Positions 10,682-19,801 of a stretch of DNA of 64,000 nt are shown here, in pieces. This stretch comes from Erythrobacter sp. Its GTDB lineage: Bacteria > Pseudomonadota > Alphaproteobacteria > Sphingomonadales > Sphingomonadaceae. Under the pieces are notes generated by a model that was not told the origin of the DNA, did not search any database, and saw nothing but the letters and a program-made list of their open reading frames with translations. Numbering within the stretch: the stretch's first letter is position 1; each line of letters starts with the position of its first letter. The DNA lies in NCBI GenBank assembly GCA_009993635.1, contig JAACTC010000010.1, positions 122,699 to 186,698 of the forward strand. Reading direction: 5' to 3'. The position numbers and the translations under genes were made by a program.

Positions 10682-11161
10682 TCACCCGCGCGAAAGCTTT
10701 ACCAGCACGCGGTCGAGCGATTGCAGGAAGCTCGATCGGTCCGCCTTGCTGAAGGGCGGTGGGCCGCCACCGATCCCGTCCATCCCGCTGCGCAGGTCCG
10801 CCATGATCGCGCGGGTCGCCACGGCTGCGCCGATGCTCGCCGCGTCGACCTCGCGCCCGTCGTGCTTCAGCACCGTGGCGCCCGCCTTGATGCAGCGTTC
10901 GGCCAGCAGGATGTCGGCGGTGATCACGATGCTGCGCGGCGTCGCGTGCTCAGCGATCCAGTCGTCGGCGGCGTCGAAGCCGTCGCCCACCACCACGCGC
11001 TGCACCCGCTCGCTCACCGGCACGCGAAAGGCGCTGTTGCTGACCACGCGGACATGCGCGCGGTGCCGCGCGGCCACGCGATACACCTCGTCCTTCACCG
11101 GGCAGGCGTCGGCATCGACCAGGATGGTGATGGCGGTGTCGGGTGCGGGGACGCTGGACAT
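10682..11161 (-). CDS. YaiI/YqxD family protein (DUF188, UPF0178)
   Basis: 159 residues, full length. The family opens with ILVDADACPVKDEVYRVA and has VVVGDGFDAADDWIAEHA, VITADILLAERCI and the glycine-rich tail GGPPPFSKADR. It has a PIN-like/NYN fold with conserved Asp residues; a nuclease role is suspected but function is unknown. The ATG is unambiguous. Confidence 0.92.
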   Translation of the reverse strand: MSSVPAPDTAITILVDADACPVKDEVYRVAARHRAHVRVVSNSAFRVPVSERVQRVVVGDGFDAADDWIAEHATPRSIVITADILLAERCIKAGATVLKHDGREVDAASIGAAVATRAIMADLRSGMDGIGGGPPPFSKADRSSFLQSLDRVLVKLSRG

Positions 11162-11640
11162 GGCATTGCCCTAGCGTGCGCGCGGGGCGGACTCCACCCG
11201 CGCGGGGGCTTTCCTACTTAGCCGAAGTGTGGCCCAGTGCGCGGATGAGCCCGCTTCGACAGACAGCCGTATTTTTGCCAGCAAATGCGCGGCTGCGGCG
11301 GACGGGTTTTTGGCGCCTGGACACTGTGTCAGGTGTGTCAGGGGCGGGCAGGGTGTGGATCGCGGGCCGGGCCGCAATGGCGGCAAACGGGCGTTCGCGC
11401 CGTGGATTAGCGTGCATTGCAGCAATCGTTAGGCGATTGCCCCCCTGTCGTGCTACATACGCCCCGCTGACGTCGAAATTTGCGACGGACTTCGGAATTT
11501 GCCTCGCCGCTTGCCGCGCGTTTCACCGTGCAGGCCCCGGCGTTAACCAGACGACGTTTTCCTTTCATCGGACGATTTGACGCACGACCCAGGGGCTCCC
11601 TGCCTCGCGGGCACTCACCCGTTCTCGAAAGGAACACCAC
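11162..11640. other. Intergenic region with a dispersed repeat and the csp leader
   Basis: These 479 bp show no coding frame I can support. They hold the 27-nt repeat at 11316-11342 and, at the right end, the presumably long 5' leader of the cold-shock gene. Cold-shock leaders are often regulatory, but I cannot define a structure by eye. Confidence 0.6.
11316..11342 (-). repeat. 27-nt dispersed repeat, copy 1
   Basis: Identical over 27 nt (reverse complement) to 33321-33347. The core has a tandem TGACACA repeat followed by GTGTC, giving a small palindrome GACACAGTGTC. Both copies are intergenic. Confidence 0.85.
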
Positions 11641-11853
11641 ATGGCCAAGACTGGCACCGTAAAATTCTTCAATGCCGACAAGGGCTACGGCTTCATCCAG
11701 CCCGACGACGGTTCGAACGACAGCTTCGTTCACATCACCGCCGTGCAGGCCGCGGGCATGACCTCGCTCGATAAGGACCAGCGTCTCAACTACGAAGTCG
11801 AGCAGGGCCGTAACGGCAAGGAAAGCGCGATCAACCTTTCCTCCGCCGACTGA
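11641..11853 (+). CDS. Cold-shock protein, CspA family
   Basis: 70 residues, a single cold-shock domain. RNP1 appears as KGYGFIQ and RNP2 as DSFVHITAV. CSPs are single-strand nucleic-acid binding RNA chaperones. AAAGGAAC precedes the ATG with good spacing. A terminator follows the stop codon. The long upstream gap is consistent with a regulated leader. Confidence 0.97.
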   Translation: MAKTGTVKFFNADKGYGFIQPDDGSNDSFVHITAVQAAGMTSLDKDQRLNYEVEQGRNGKESAINLSSAD

Positions 11854-11856
11854 TTG

Positions 11857-11894
11857 TGAAGGGGCGCGGTCGGGATATCCGGCTGCGCCCTTTT
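11857..11894 (+). terminator. Terminator after csp
   Basis: GAAGGGGCGC and GCGCCCTTTTC flank an inner hairpin (CGGGATATCCGG), forming one long stem ending in TTTT a few bases after the csp stop. Confidence 0.65.
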
Positions 11895-11939
11895 CGCATC
11901 CCCGCCTTTCAACCATTCACCACACCGGGAGACGCCCCC

Positions 11940-12167
11940 ATGGCGCAAAGCTACGAATTCTACTGCGCCCGCGCGGATGAAGCCGCCGCAGCCGCAAAGG
12001 CCGCGCAGCTCGACAGGGTGCGGGAACGCGAATTGCGCGCCGAGAAGACCTGGCGCGGTCTCGCCGAACACGCCCGCGCCGTGGCCGAAGAACGCGCCAA
12101 GCTGGTGCGCGACAAGGCTGCCGAAGCGGAGGCTGCGACGGTCGCAGCGGACGGTCAGCCGGCTTAG
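11940..12167 (+). CDS. Hypothetical small helical protein
   Basis: 75 residues, almost wholly alpha-helical with high Ala/Glu/Arg (ADEAAAAAKAAQLDRVRERE), soluble and without signal peptide. The family is not recognised by name; similar small proteins are common in Sphingomonadales. GGGAG upstream supports this ATG over a start 28 codons earlier, which would run through the csp terminator. Confidence 0.65.
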   Translation: MAQSYEFYCARADEAAAAAKAAQLDRVRERELRAEKTWRGLAEHARAVAEERAKLVRDKAAEAEAATVAADGQPA

Positions 12168-12224
12168 ACTGATCCCGTTTTGGGGATCGGCGATGCGATG
12201 GCGATGTGCTCGGCCTGCGGTCGG

Positions 12225-12761
12225 TCAGCGGCTCGCCATGGCGGACGTATCCTGCACAACCGGCTGCGAGACATAGGCGATGCCCTGCGCGCTGCGCGGT
12301 GCAGATGCGGTTTCACCCACATTCGCCGGACGAGCGAGATCGAGCGGCCGGGTCGAAGCCGTTCGGGCCGTTCGGGTGGCACTGCGGCGCTCGGCCACAG
12401 CGCGGCGCTGCTGCGCCTCCCATTCGCGTTGCCGTGCGTCGGCAGCGGCGAAATCGAAATCCGCTGCGTCATCCTCAAAATCGTCGACATAGTACGTCTT
12501 GGCGTAGCGATCCTGGCTATACAGTCCGCGCTCGCGCAGCTCGCCCACTTCGTAGGTCTCGTCGCCCGCCTCGATGGCATAATGGTTCGCGGTCAGCGTG
12601 GTGGGCTTGCGCGTCTGGCTGATCGCCGCGTTGCTGCCGGTGGTCAGCGGACTGGTCGACGCGAAAATCTGACGCGGAGTGGTATCGATCGCGCCGCCGG
12701 CCACCGCGCCGCCGATCGCGACTGCTACTGCGGCACCTGCGAAATAGGGCAAAACGCGCAT
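12225..12761 (-). CDS. Hypothetical secreted/anchored protein
   Basis: 178 residues. An N-terminal hydrophobic segment (YFAGAAVAVAIGGAVAGGA, about 5-23) acts as a signal or anchor; the rest is polar, with an acidic patch (YVDDFEDDAADFDFAAADA) and an Arg/Ala/Gln-rich stretch. No family recognised. CGGAG lies 9-10 nt before this ATG; the frame stays open much further upstream, but that extension is Arg/Cys-rich and unlike protein. Confidence 0.65.
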   Translation of the reverse strand: MRVLPYFAGAAVAVAIGGAVAGGAIDTTPRQIFASTSPLTTGSNAAISQTRKPTTLTANHYAIEAGDETYEVGELRERGLYSQDRYAKTYYVDDFEDDAADFDFAAADARQREWEAQQRRAVAERRSATRTARTASTRPLDLARPANVGETASAPRSAQGIAYVSQPVVQDTSAMASR

Positions 12762-12920
12762 GGTGTTGAACTCCGTGTTAAAATTGCCTTTGCCGAACCA
12801 ACCAACGTTGCGCGCCGCGTGTTCCCGAGAGCCGGAGCGCCGGGGCGCTTCCGGTTGTCCGTGCGACGCGATAGAGTGCGCCGTCGAAGCAAAGCATCTC
12901 GCGCAGACTAAGGAAAGCCC

Positions 12921-13361
12921 ATGCGTATCTCCCCCAAGATCACACTGGCCCTGACCGGCGGATTGCTGCTGGCCGCGTGCCAGACGCAGAACGGGCCGGG
13001 CGCACCGGGCGATTCGCCGGAGGGCTTCGGCGGCATCGGCGCGGAAGAGAAAATTGAATTCATAGGCACAGAGCCGTTCTGGGGCGGTTCCACGCAAGGC
13101 GACAGCCTTACCTACACGACGCCGGAACGGATCGAGGGTACGACTATCGAGGTCAAGCGGTTCACCGGCAATGGCGGGCTCGGCCTGTCGGGCACGCTGG
13201 ACGGCAAGCCGTTCGACATGACGGTGACGCCCGGCACCTGCTCAGACGCGATGAGCGACCGCAGCTATCCGTTCACGGTGACGCTGCGGATCGGCACCGA
13301 CACCCGGCTTGGCTGCGCATGGACGCAATCGCAGCCGTTCGAAGGCGCGGCCAATCCCTGA
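12921..13361 (+). CDS. COG3650-like lipoprotein
   Basis: 146 residues. Lipobox LAAC near residue 20, then a Gly/Pro linker and a beta-rich domain with the signature GTEPFWGG and a C-terminal YPFTVTLRIG...GCAW. This IGTEPFW type is a widespread envelope lipoprotein domain of unknown function. AAGGAA precedes the ATG. It converges with the DUF962 gene. Confidence 0.8.
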   Translation: MRISPKITLALTGGLLLAACQTQNGPGAPGDSPEGFGGIGAEEKIEFIGTEPFWGGSTQGDSLTYTTPERIEGTTIEVKRFTGNGGLGLSGTLDGKPFDMTVTPGTCSDAMSDRSYPFTVTLRIGTDTRLGCAWTQSQPFEGAANP

Positions 13362-13370
13362 GCGCGGCGG

Positions 13371-13715
13371 CTAGCTGCGCCTGTCGGCCACCCCGGCACG
13401 CTCAAGCTCCGGGCCGAGCCTTCCGCCGACCCAGAGGAAAAACATCCGGAAATCCGCCGCAAGGCTCCAAAGGGGATAGGTGAAGGTTGCAGGCCGGTTT
13501 CGTTCGACGCGAAAATGCGCGATCCAGGCAAAGAAATAGCCGGCAATGGGCAGCAGGATCAGCAGCCACCAGGTTTGCGTCGCCAAGGCTATCGCAGCGA
13601 GCGCGATGACCAGTGCGGTGCCGATATAGTGCAGCCTGCGGGTCTGGGGCCGGCTGTGTTCGCGCAGATAGAACGGCCAGAATTCGGCAAAGGTCTTGTA
13701 GCTCTTTTCGGCCAT
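13371..13715 (-). CDS. DUF962 (Mpo1-like) membrane protein
   Basis: 114 residues. The family start FAEFWPFYLREHSRPQTRRLHYIGT is seen in pieces (FWPFYLREH, RRLHYIGT), followed by two close hydrophobic segments and WIAHFRVERNRPATF, the conserved His/Asn region. Yeast Mpo1 of this fold is an Fe(II) 2-hydroxy fatty acid dioxygenase; bacterial members are uncharacterised. GAGGA before this ATG favours it over an upstream in-frame start. Confidence 0.88.
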   Translation of the reverse strand: MAEKSYKTFAEFWPFYLREHSRPQTRRLHYIGTALVIALAAIALATQTWWLLILLPIAGYFFAWIAHFRVERNRPATFTYPLWSLAADFRMFFLWVGGRLGPELERAGVADRRS

Positions 13716-13874
13716 CGCGTGTCCTCGGATCGTTCGCAGTACCTGCCACTTGGCCATTCTTGCCCCGTTTCGGATCGTGCATGGGCAAGCGGCTGGAACG
13801 GAAGCGGATGATGAGGGTTGTGGCTTCGAATGTTAAGCCCCATGCGGGGCGGCGCCAAAGTTTTTCAGGATCCC

Positions 13875-14945
13875 ATGTCCGACCGACCCGAGGGTAAAAG
13901 TCAGGCTTCGTTGAACGACCCGCAGGCACGCCCGCGGCGCGACATGAAGGACGTGGAGCGGGAAGACCGTTTTTCCGATACCTCCGGCGTGCTGTTCGAA
14001 CAGGCGATGGCCCAGACGCGAATGGCCGTCTGCCTCAGCGATCCCCATCAGCCCGACCAGCCTATCGTGTTCGCCAATAGGGCTTTCAGGCGCCTGACGG
14101 GCTATGACGAGCAGGACATTCTGGGCCGCAATTGCCGTTTCCTGCAGGGGCCGAAGACCGATCGGCACGCCGTCGCCAAAGTGCGCGAAGCGATCGAGAA
14201 CGAAGATGTCGTGGTGGTCGAGCTGCTCAACTACCGCAAGGACGGCACGCCTTTCTGGAACGCGCTGCATCTCGGCCCGATCTACGATTCGAAGGGCGAG
14301 TTGCTCTATTTCTTCGGCAGCCAGTGGGATGTGTCGGACGTTCGCGCTGCGCGGGCGGAAGAACGCCACGCGCGCGAGATGGCGCGCGAATTGTCGCACC
14401 GGATGAAGAACATGTTCTCGGTCATCTCGGGGATCGTGAACGTGATGGGCCGCGTGCGCGGAGTTCAGAAGGAAGCGGCTGAGATCAACAGCCGCATCCA
14501 GGCGCTGGGCAGGGCTTACGAGACCACACTGGACGAAGCGTCGGTCGGCGTGATCGATCTCGGCCCGGCGGTGCGCGCGATCCTTGAACCTTACGATGTG
14601 GACGATCAGATCGCGTTCATGGGCAATGGTGCGCAAGTGCCGTTTTCGGCCATGTCGCTCATCGGGCTTGTGCTGCACGAACTGGCGGCCAATGCCACCC
14701 GCTTCGGGGCCTGGGCCGATGGGGCGAACGGGCAGGTGGCGCTGGACTGGCAGCGGCACGGCAATGAAGTGGTACTGACGTGGATCGAAACCGGCGGCCC
14801 GCGCGTTGCTGGCCCACCCGAAGAAACCGGTACGGGCGCAACGATCATGGACCGGATGGTCAAGGCCGCGCGCGGAACGATCGAACGCAATTGGAAGCCG
14901 GAGGGGCTGCACGCAGTTCTGACCGTGCCCTTCGTGGGAGTTTGA
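13875..14945 (+). CDS. LOV-domain HWE/HisKA_2 sensor histidine kinase (EL346/EL368-like)
   Basis: 356 residues. A LOV (PAS) photosensor occupies about 40-155 with the flavin-adduct motif GRNCRFLQG (84-92, reactive Cys87) and the FGSQWDVSD end. The phosphoacceptor helix ELSHRMKNMFSVI (His175) and N-box LHELAANATRFGA (268-280) place the kinase in the HWE/HisKA_2 class. No transmembrane segment, so it is a soluble blue-light sensor. Size and architecture match the short LOV kinases known from Erythrobacter litoralis. It is followed directly by a single-domain receiver. GGAAC at 13796 with GGTT 16 nt on is an imperfect EcfG-like promoter. Confidence 0.95.
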   Translation: MSDRPEGKSQASLNDPQARPRRDMKDVEREDRFSDTSGVLFEQAMAQTRMAVCLSDPHQPDQPIVFANRAFRRLTGYDEQDILGRNCRFLQGPKTDRHAVAKVREAIENEDVVVVELLNYRKDGTPFWNALHLGPIYDSKGELLYFFGSQWDVSDVRAARAEERHAREMARELSHRMKNMFSVISGIVNVMGRVRGVQKEAAEINSRIQALGRAYETTLDEASVGVIDLGPAVRAILEPYDVDDQIAFMGNGAQVPFSAMSLIGLVLHELAANATRFGAWADGANGQVALDWQRHGNEVVLTWIETGGPRVAGPPEETGTGATIMDRMVKAARGTIERNWKPEGLHAVLTVPFVGV

Positions 14946-14946
14946 T

Positions 14947-15333
14947 GTGATCGAGGGTTGTCGCATATTGCTGCTCGACGACGAGCCGCTGATCCTGATG
15001 GATCTCGAGTTTGCGGCTGAAGACCAGCATTGCAAACCGCTGACCGCTACCAACGTAAGCGAGGCCATGGCCCATATAGAGGCGCAGAGCACGGTAGCCT
15101 GTGCGGTGTTGGACGTCACCTTGCGCGACGGCGAAACCTGCGTGCCGGTGGCGCGCGAACTGGAACGCCGGTCGATCCCCTACCTGCTCCACTCCGGCGA
15201 TCTCAATCGTCAGGAAGGTACGCTGGCAGAGCTCAACGCGAAACTGATCGCCAAACCGGCCTGTTCGAGCCGTGTGGTCGAGGCCGCGCTTGCCCTCGCA
15301 ACTGCTCCGGTCGACGGCACGAAAACCAACTGA
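14947..15333 (+). CDS. Single-domain response regulator
   Basis: 128 residues, receiver domain only. The acidic pair is in LLLDDEPLI, the phosphoacceptor Asp in AVLDVTLRDG, the switch Ser in LLHSGD and the Lys in IAKP. The GTG start lies 1 nt after the kinase stop, so the two are translationally coupled and very likely a cognate pair. No output domain, so it would act by protein contact or as a phosphate sink. HWE kinases often feed such receivers toward the PhyR/EcfG general stress pathway (inference). Confidence 0.93.
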   Translation: MIEGCRILLLDDEPLILMDLEFAAEDQHCKPLTATNVSEAMAHIEAQSTVACAVLDVTLRDGETCVPVARELERRSIPYLLHSGDLNRQEGTLAELNAKLIAKPACSSRVVEAALALATAPVDGTKTN

Positions 15334-15352
15334 CCGCATTGGCCAGGAAATG

Positions 15353-15388
15353 AAAAAGGCCGCCGGGCTTGCGCCCGGCGGCCTTTTT
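15353..15388. terminator. Bidirectional intrinsic terminator
   Basis: AAAAAGGCCGCCGGGC, a short loop, then GCCCGGCGGCCTTTTT. The stem is flanked by A5 and T5, serving both the receiver gene (+) and the convergent S41 peptidase gene (-). Confidence 0.92.
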
Positions 15389-15408
15389 CGTAGCTCCGAT
15401 CGCAGTGC

Positions 15409-16836
15409 TTAGTAGAGCCCCGGGATCTGGTACTGCGCAGCAGTCGGCGCCCTGGCCGGCAGCGTCTGAAGCCGCGGCCGCGACAGCGCGCGCTGCGAGC
15501 CGCTGGCAATTATCAGGGAGCATGTCCCGCCGTCGAGGAAGTTGAGCGCGGCGGCGGTCGATGCCTCCGCCTTGCTGCCGAACTGGTCGAGGAAGTCGTC
15601 GGTGGCCGCGCAGGTTCTCGGGAAGACGCTGGCGAGGCCGGTGTAATAGTCGCCGTCCCCGTCCGCGTTGACCGTCCGGAAGGCCATCACGCGCAGGCGA
15701 TCGTCGCAGGCGGCCCGATCCCGCGCGATCTGGCCGACTGGCTTGCCATAGGTGTTGCTGCCGACCAGCGCGGTGTTGTTGCCCAGGTAGGGGATGAATG
15801 CGTTGCCGGTGAGCTCGCTCGCCGAAGCGGTCGCGCTGGTGCCGATCAGCGCGATCTTGGTTGCGGCGATCGCTTCGGGCTGCGCTTCGAAATTCTCCGT
15901 CGAATTGCTGTTAAGCGAGGGGCGGAATTCGGTCCGACTGAACAGCTGCCCCACCTTGTCTCCGCCCAGAAGATCGCCAAGCAGCTCCGCCACGTCGACG
16001 AGCCCGCCGCCATTATAGCGGAAATCGAGAATGACTTCGGTGATGCCCTGCTGGCGGAAACCGTCGATTGCGGTGCGCAATTGTGGCCCTGCATCGGCGA
16101 CGATGAAGGTACGCAGGTTGATGTAGCCAACCTTGGTGCCGTTATTATCGATCACCAGCGCGCCGTAACGGTCCGAAATCGGATCGAGCGCGTACTCTGC
16201 CTTGGTGACGGTGACGGTGCTCTGCGAGTTATCCGGCTGACGGATCGTGAAGGTGCGCGTCACGCCGGGATCGCTCGGGCCCAGCGCGTCGCTGAATGCC
16301 TGAGCGCCACCGGCGGCAAACAGGTCGGCGGTGGAGGTGCCGCCGACGGAGAGGATTTCGGTCCCGCGATCGAAACCCTGCGGATAGGCCGGCGCGCCTT
16401 CGAACGACTCGGCGATGAAGACCCGGCTGTTGACCGTGTCATAGATCAGGCGGATTCCGAAGCCGGCGGACGAGCCGGAATTGATCAGTTCCTGCTCTGC
16501 CTCGATCGAGGTCAGATAGGTAAACCCGCGGTCGCGGCCCAGCGCACGGGCGGGCGCCACCAGCGCATTTATATAATCCTGCACCGTCGCAAAAGGTGCC
16601 GGATCGATGTTCGCGTCGAGCAGGTCGGGGAAGAGGTAGTAGGTCTGAAGCTGGTCCAAAACCCATGCCTTGCGATCCGAAAGCGAGCAAGAGGCGGTCG
16701 ACGGAGTCGGAGTCGGTGCGGCGCTGGTCGGGGCAGGGGTGGGGGCCGACCCGAAAGTGGGGCCTCCGCCGTCGCTACCACAGGCAGCCAGTGCGCCCGC
16801 GAGTACCAGGCTGAGTGAAATGCGACCGACAGACAT
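15409..16836 (-). CDS. S41 family peptidase lipoprotein
   Basis: 475 residues. A lipobox LAAC near residue 20 is followed by a Pro/Thr/Ala linker, an N-terminal helical cap, a PDZ-like region (about 120-210: AGFGIRLIYD...FDRGTEILSVGG) and the S41 catalytic core. The core shows the nucleophile Ser in GTSATASASELTGNAF and the catalytic Lys in NTYGKPVGQ. C-terminal-processing peptidases of this type trim exported proteins. A GAGGGG site is 9 nt before the ATG at 16836; a TTG just upstream is not needed. Confidence 0.93.
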   Translation of the reverse strand: MSVGRISLSLVLAGALAACGSDGGGPTFGSAPTPAPTSAAPTPTPSTASCSLSDRKAWVLDQLQTYYLFPDLLDANIDPAPFATVQDYINALVAPARALGRDRGFTYLTSIEAEQELINSGSSAGFGIRLIYDTVNSRVFIAESFEGAPAYPQGFDRGTEILSVGGTSTADLFAAGGAQAFSDALGPSDPGVTRTFTIRQPDNSQSTVTVTKAEYALDPISDRYGALVIDNNGTKVGYINLRTFIVADAGPQLRTAIDGFRQQGITEVILDFRYNGGGLVDVAELLGDLLGGDKVGQLFSRTEFRPSLNSNSTENFEAQPEAIAATKIALIGTSATASASELTGNAFIPYLGNNTALVGSNTYGKPVGQIARDRAACDDRLRVMAFRTVNADGDGDYYTGLASVFPRTCAATDDFLDQFGSKAEASTAAALNFLDGGTCSLIIASGSQRALSRPRLQTLPARAPTAAQYQIPGLY

Positions 16837-17019
16837 CAAAATAACCCCTCATTACATGAATTTGACCTACTCCTATTCCGAGCGATCTTCGGTTGTCCAT
16901 CGCAAAGCGAGTGAAACCCACCGGGATGTGGGCATCGTGCCCGATGCGGCACGCGGCCCCTTACATCGCCGCGAACGAACGCCTAGCAGGTGGGGCCAGT
17001 TAAGGAGATTCGCCGTACC

Positions 17020-17598
17020 ATGACCGACTGGCTTTCCGCCGTGCTGCCCGCAAGCTGCCCCGCCAATCCGGAGCTGGCCATCGCCCGCTTCGCAACGCGC
17101 GAGGCGATCGGCCGCAACGGCTTCACGCTATCCAGCCCCGCGTTCAAGCAGGGGGCAGAACTCGACCCGTGTTTCACCGCGGACGAAGAAGACGCCGTGG
17201 CGCCGCCTATGGAATGGACTTCACCGCCAAAGGGTGCCGAGGAAATGGTTCTGGTGGTGCAGGATGCAAGTTCGCCCGACGCGACCTGCCACTGGCTCGT
17301 CTGGGGGCTTACGGCCCAGCATGGCAAGCTGCTGGAAGGCGAGGCACCGCCGCGCACGGGCAAGAACGATCAGGGCAATTCGGAATGGCTGTTGCCGCGG
17401 GTCGATTCCGAGGGGGAGCCGCACTGCTTCGTGTTCCAGCTGTTTGCGCTCGACCTGCCGATCGCGCTGCTGCCCGGCGCGGGCAAGGCGGAACTGTACG
17501 CAGCGATGGAGGGCCACGTGATTGCGGCCAGCGTCCTGACCGCGACCTACAGCGGCTCCGAAGAGGACGACCTCGCGGATCTGGACGACGCGGACTAG
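17020..17598 (+). CDS. YbhB/YbcL (PEBP) family protein
   Basis: 192 residues of the phosphatidylethanolamine-binding/Raf-kinase-inhibitor fold. Visible motifs include FTLSSPAFKQGAELDPCFT, PPMEWTSPPKGAEEMVLVVQDASSPD and WLVWGL, the equivalents of the DPDAP and HW ligand-pocket regions. No signal peptide, so probably cytoplasmic; ligand unknown. TAAGGAGA at 17001-17008 fixes the ATG. An acidic tail (EEDDLADLDDAD) ends it. Confidence 0.9.
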   Translation: MTDWLSAVLPASCPANPELAIARFATREAIGRNGFTLSSPAFKQGAELDPCFTADEEDAVAPPMEWTSPPKGAEEMVLVVQDASSPDATCHWLVWGLTAQHGKLLEGEAPPRTGKNDQGNSEWLLPRVDSEGEPHCFVFQLFALDLPIALLPGAGKAELYAAMEGHVIAASVLTATYSGSEEDDLADLDDAD

Positions 17599-17600
17599 GC

Positions 17601-18005
17601 TCAGGCTGCCCGGCGGAAGGGCCAGTCTGTGACGCGGGCGGCCCACAAGGCCGCCCAGATGATCACCGGCTGCGCGATCATCCTGGGGATGTGGTAGCCA
17701 GGGCCAAGGCCAGTGCCGCTGCCCAGATCGTTGATCATGTGCTGGATATTGGCGGGCCATACGCACAGCGCATAAAGCGCCAGGCCGATCCCCGCCGCGC
17801 GCCTGAGGCGGGGCGAAATGCCCTGCGCCAGCCCGATCGCGCCCAGCAGCTCCGCCACGCCCGTCAGGGCGACGACCGTTGCGGGGAAGGGGACAGCATC
17901 GGGCATGATGCCGAGAAACGGTGCCGGCACCAGCAGGTGAAGCACGCCGGCGGTGGCGTAGACGAGGATCAGGAACCAGCGGGTCAGCAGGCGAGCCATC
18001 GTCAT
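17601..18005 (-). CDS. DoxX-like membrane protein
   Basis: 134 residues with four transmembrane helices. The DoxX features are an N-terminal VYATAGVLHLLVP, the GVAELLGAIGL turn and WPANIQHM. It overlaps the upstream cupin gene by 4 nt (ATGA), so the two are cotranslated. A second ATG at 17999 has better spacing to GAGGAG and is an alternative start. DoxX proteins are linked to redox and sulfur stress, but the role here is unknown. Confidence 0.85.
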   Translation of the reverse strand: MTMARLLTRWFLILVYATAGVLHLLVPAPFLGIMPDAVPFPATVVALTGVAELLGAIGLAQGISPRLRRAAGIGLALYALCVWPANIQHMINDLGSGTGLGPGYHIPRMIAQPVIIWAALWAARVTDWPFRRAA

Positions 18006-18493
18006 GCCCTCCTCGGTGCCCAGCCGGGCGGTGCCAGCTCGAACCCGTCGAACCGGAATCCCGGCGCAACCACGCAGGATACGAAAGCATAGCCGCAGGG
18101 GCCGGGCAACGGGGTGGCCGCCTGCCATTGCCCTTGCGGAACCACGCCCTGCCACAGCGGCGCGTGAACATCGCCGAGCACCAGCGTATCGACCGCCGCA
18201 TCCGCATCTTCCGCAATCCGCAAGGCCAGCGGGTCGCCCGAATGCCACAGCCACAGCTCGTCGGCATCGACTCGGTGCCAGTGCGAGGCCTGGCCGGCTT
18301 CCAGCAGGAAGTGGATCATAGTCACCGCAGAGCGGCCTTCGTCCGAACCGGCGGGGGCGCTTGCACGAAAAGTCTCCCGATACCAGCCGCCCTCCGGGTG
18401 CGGCGCGAGGCCGTGACTCTCTATCAGGGATGCTGCATCGACGATGGCGGTGCTCCTTTTCTTTTGCGGCCCGGGCGGTATGCCTAGGCGCAA
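18002..18493 (-). CDS. Cupin family protein (DUF985)
   Basis: About 145-163 residues. DUF985 signatures: [31 protein letters not shown] and a C-terminal [14 protein letters not shown]. The fold is a single cupin barrel, ligand unknown. Start is unclear: a TTG at 18493 has no ribosome site, whereas AAGGAG lies 7 nt before an in-frame ATC (about 18445), which would give a family-like N-terminus [13 protein letters not shown]. It shares a 4-nt overlap with the DoxX gene downstream. Confidence 0.85.
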   Translation of the reverse strand: MRLGIPPGPQKKRSTAIVDAASLIESHGLAPHPEGGWYRETFRASAPAGSDEGRSAVTMIHFLLEAGQASHWHRVDADELWLWHSGDPLALRIAEDADAAVDTLVLGDVHAPLWQGVVPQGQWQAATPLPGPCGYAFVSCVVAPGFRFDGFELAPPGWAPRRA

Positions 18494-18513
18494 ACCTGCC
18501 GGGGAGTCTCCTT

Positions 18514-19788
18514 ATGCCGTATCGTATCGCCACTGCCAGCCTTGCCGCCGCGCTGCTCGCCTGCGTCTCCCATGCGCCGCTGGCGGCCCAGACGGCCGAG
18601 GAAACCGCGCAGGCTGCGCTGGAGGCGGCACCGGTGTGGGACGGACACAATGATGTGCCGATCCAGCTGCGTTCGCGTTTCGGAAACGTGATCGGCGAAT
18701 TCGACTTCGAACATACCGACCACACCGCGACCGACGAACGCAGCGCGATGCACACAGACCTTGAACGGCTGATCGCGGGAAAAGTCGGCGCACAGTGGTG
18801 GTCGGTATACGTACCCGCCTCTCTCGATGAGCCCGAGGCGGTGCAGATGACGCTGGAACAGATCGACGTGATGAAGCGGCTGATTGCCCGCTACCCGGAC
18901 GAGATGGCGCTGGCGCTTGGTGCCGACGATGTCGAGGCCGCGCGCGCGCAAGGCAAGATCGCGTCGCTGCTGGGCATGGAAGGCGGGCACTCGATCGGGT
19001 CGAGCCTCGCCGTGTTGCGGCAGATGTACGATCTGGGCGCGCGCTACATGACCTTGACGCACGGCCGCAACACGCCGTGGGCCGATAGCGCGACCGACGA
19101 TCCGGAGCATGATGGCCTGACCGATTTCGGCAAGGATGTGGTGCGCGAGATGAACCGGATCGGCATGGTGGTGGATCTCAGCCATGTGTCCGAAAAGGCC
19201 ATGATGGATGCCCTGGATGTGGCGCGCGCGCCGGTGATCTTCAGCCATTCCTCCGCCCGCGCGATCAATGGCCACGCGCGCAATGTGCCCGACACGGTTC
19301 TGCGCCGCCTAGCCGCCAATCGCGGAATCGTGATGGTCACCGCAGTACCCGGCTTCATCAGCGAAGATGCGCGAGTGTGGAATGCCAATCGGGCTGCGGA
19401 ACAGGCACGGCTGGAGGCATTGTGGCAGGGCCAGCCCGAAGCGGTGGAGGCCGCGCTGGCCGCGTGGGACGAAGCGAACCCCTATCCGCCGGCAAATATC
19501 GCCGACATGGCAGACCACATCGATCATGTGCGCTCTGTGGCCGGGATCGATGCGATTGGCATTGGCGGGGATTACGATGGCATCCCCTTCGGCCCCGAAG
19601 GTCTGGAAGACGTGTCGACCTATCCGGCGCTGTTCACCGAACTGGCGCGCCGCGGGTATAGCCAGGCCGATCTGGAAAAGATCAGCTTTCGCAATATGAT
19701 GCGGGTCATGCGCGAGGTCGAAGCGGCGAGCGCGGCGATGGCGGGCATGCCGCCGTACGAATATTCGACCGCCGGAGAAGACGACTAG
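18514..19788 (+). CDS. Membrane dipeptidase (peptidase M19), exported
   Basis: 424 residues with a signal peptide (cleaved after PLAAQ, about residue 26). The renal-dipeptidase motifs are present: WDGHNDVP (metal ligands His and Asp), GMEGGHSIG (Glu), [22 protein letters not shown] (His ligands) and GIGGDYDG. It hydrolyses dipeptides, including some D-amino-acid ones, with two zinc ions in the periplasm. GGGGAG sits 7 nt before the ATG. Confidence 0.95.
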   Translation: MPYRIATASLAAALLACVSHAPLAAQTAEETAQAALEAAPVWDGHNDVPIQLRSRFGNVIGEFDFEHTDHTATDERSAMHTDLERLIAGKVGAQWWSVYVPASLDEPEAVQMTLEQIDVMKRLIARYPDEMALALGADDVEAARAQGKIASLLGMEGGHSIGSSLAVLRQMYDLGARYMTLTHGRNTPWADSATDDPEHDGLTDFGKDVVREMNRIGMVVDLSHVSEKAMMDALDVARAPVIFSHSSARAINGHARNVPDTVLRRLAANRGIVMVTAVPGFISEDARVWNANRAAEQARLEALWQGQPEAVEAALAAWDEANPYPPANIADMADHIDHVRSVAGIDAIGIGGDYDGIPFGPEGLEDVSTYPALFTELARRGYSQADLEKISFRNMMRVMREVEAASAAMAGMPPYEYSTAGEDD

Positions 19789-19801
19789 GGCGGCCTGACG
19801 C

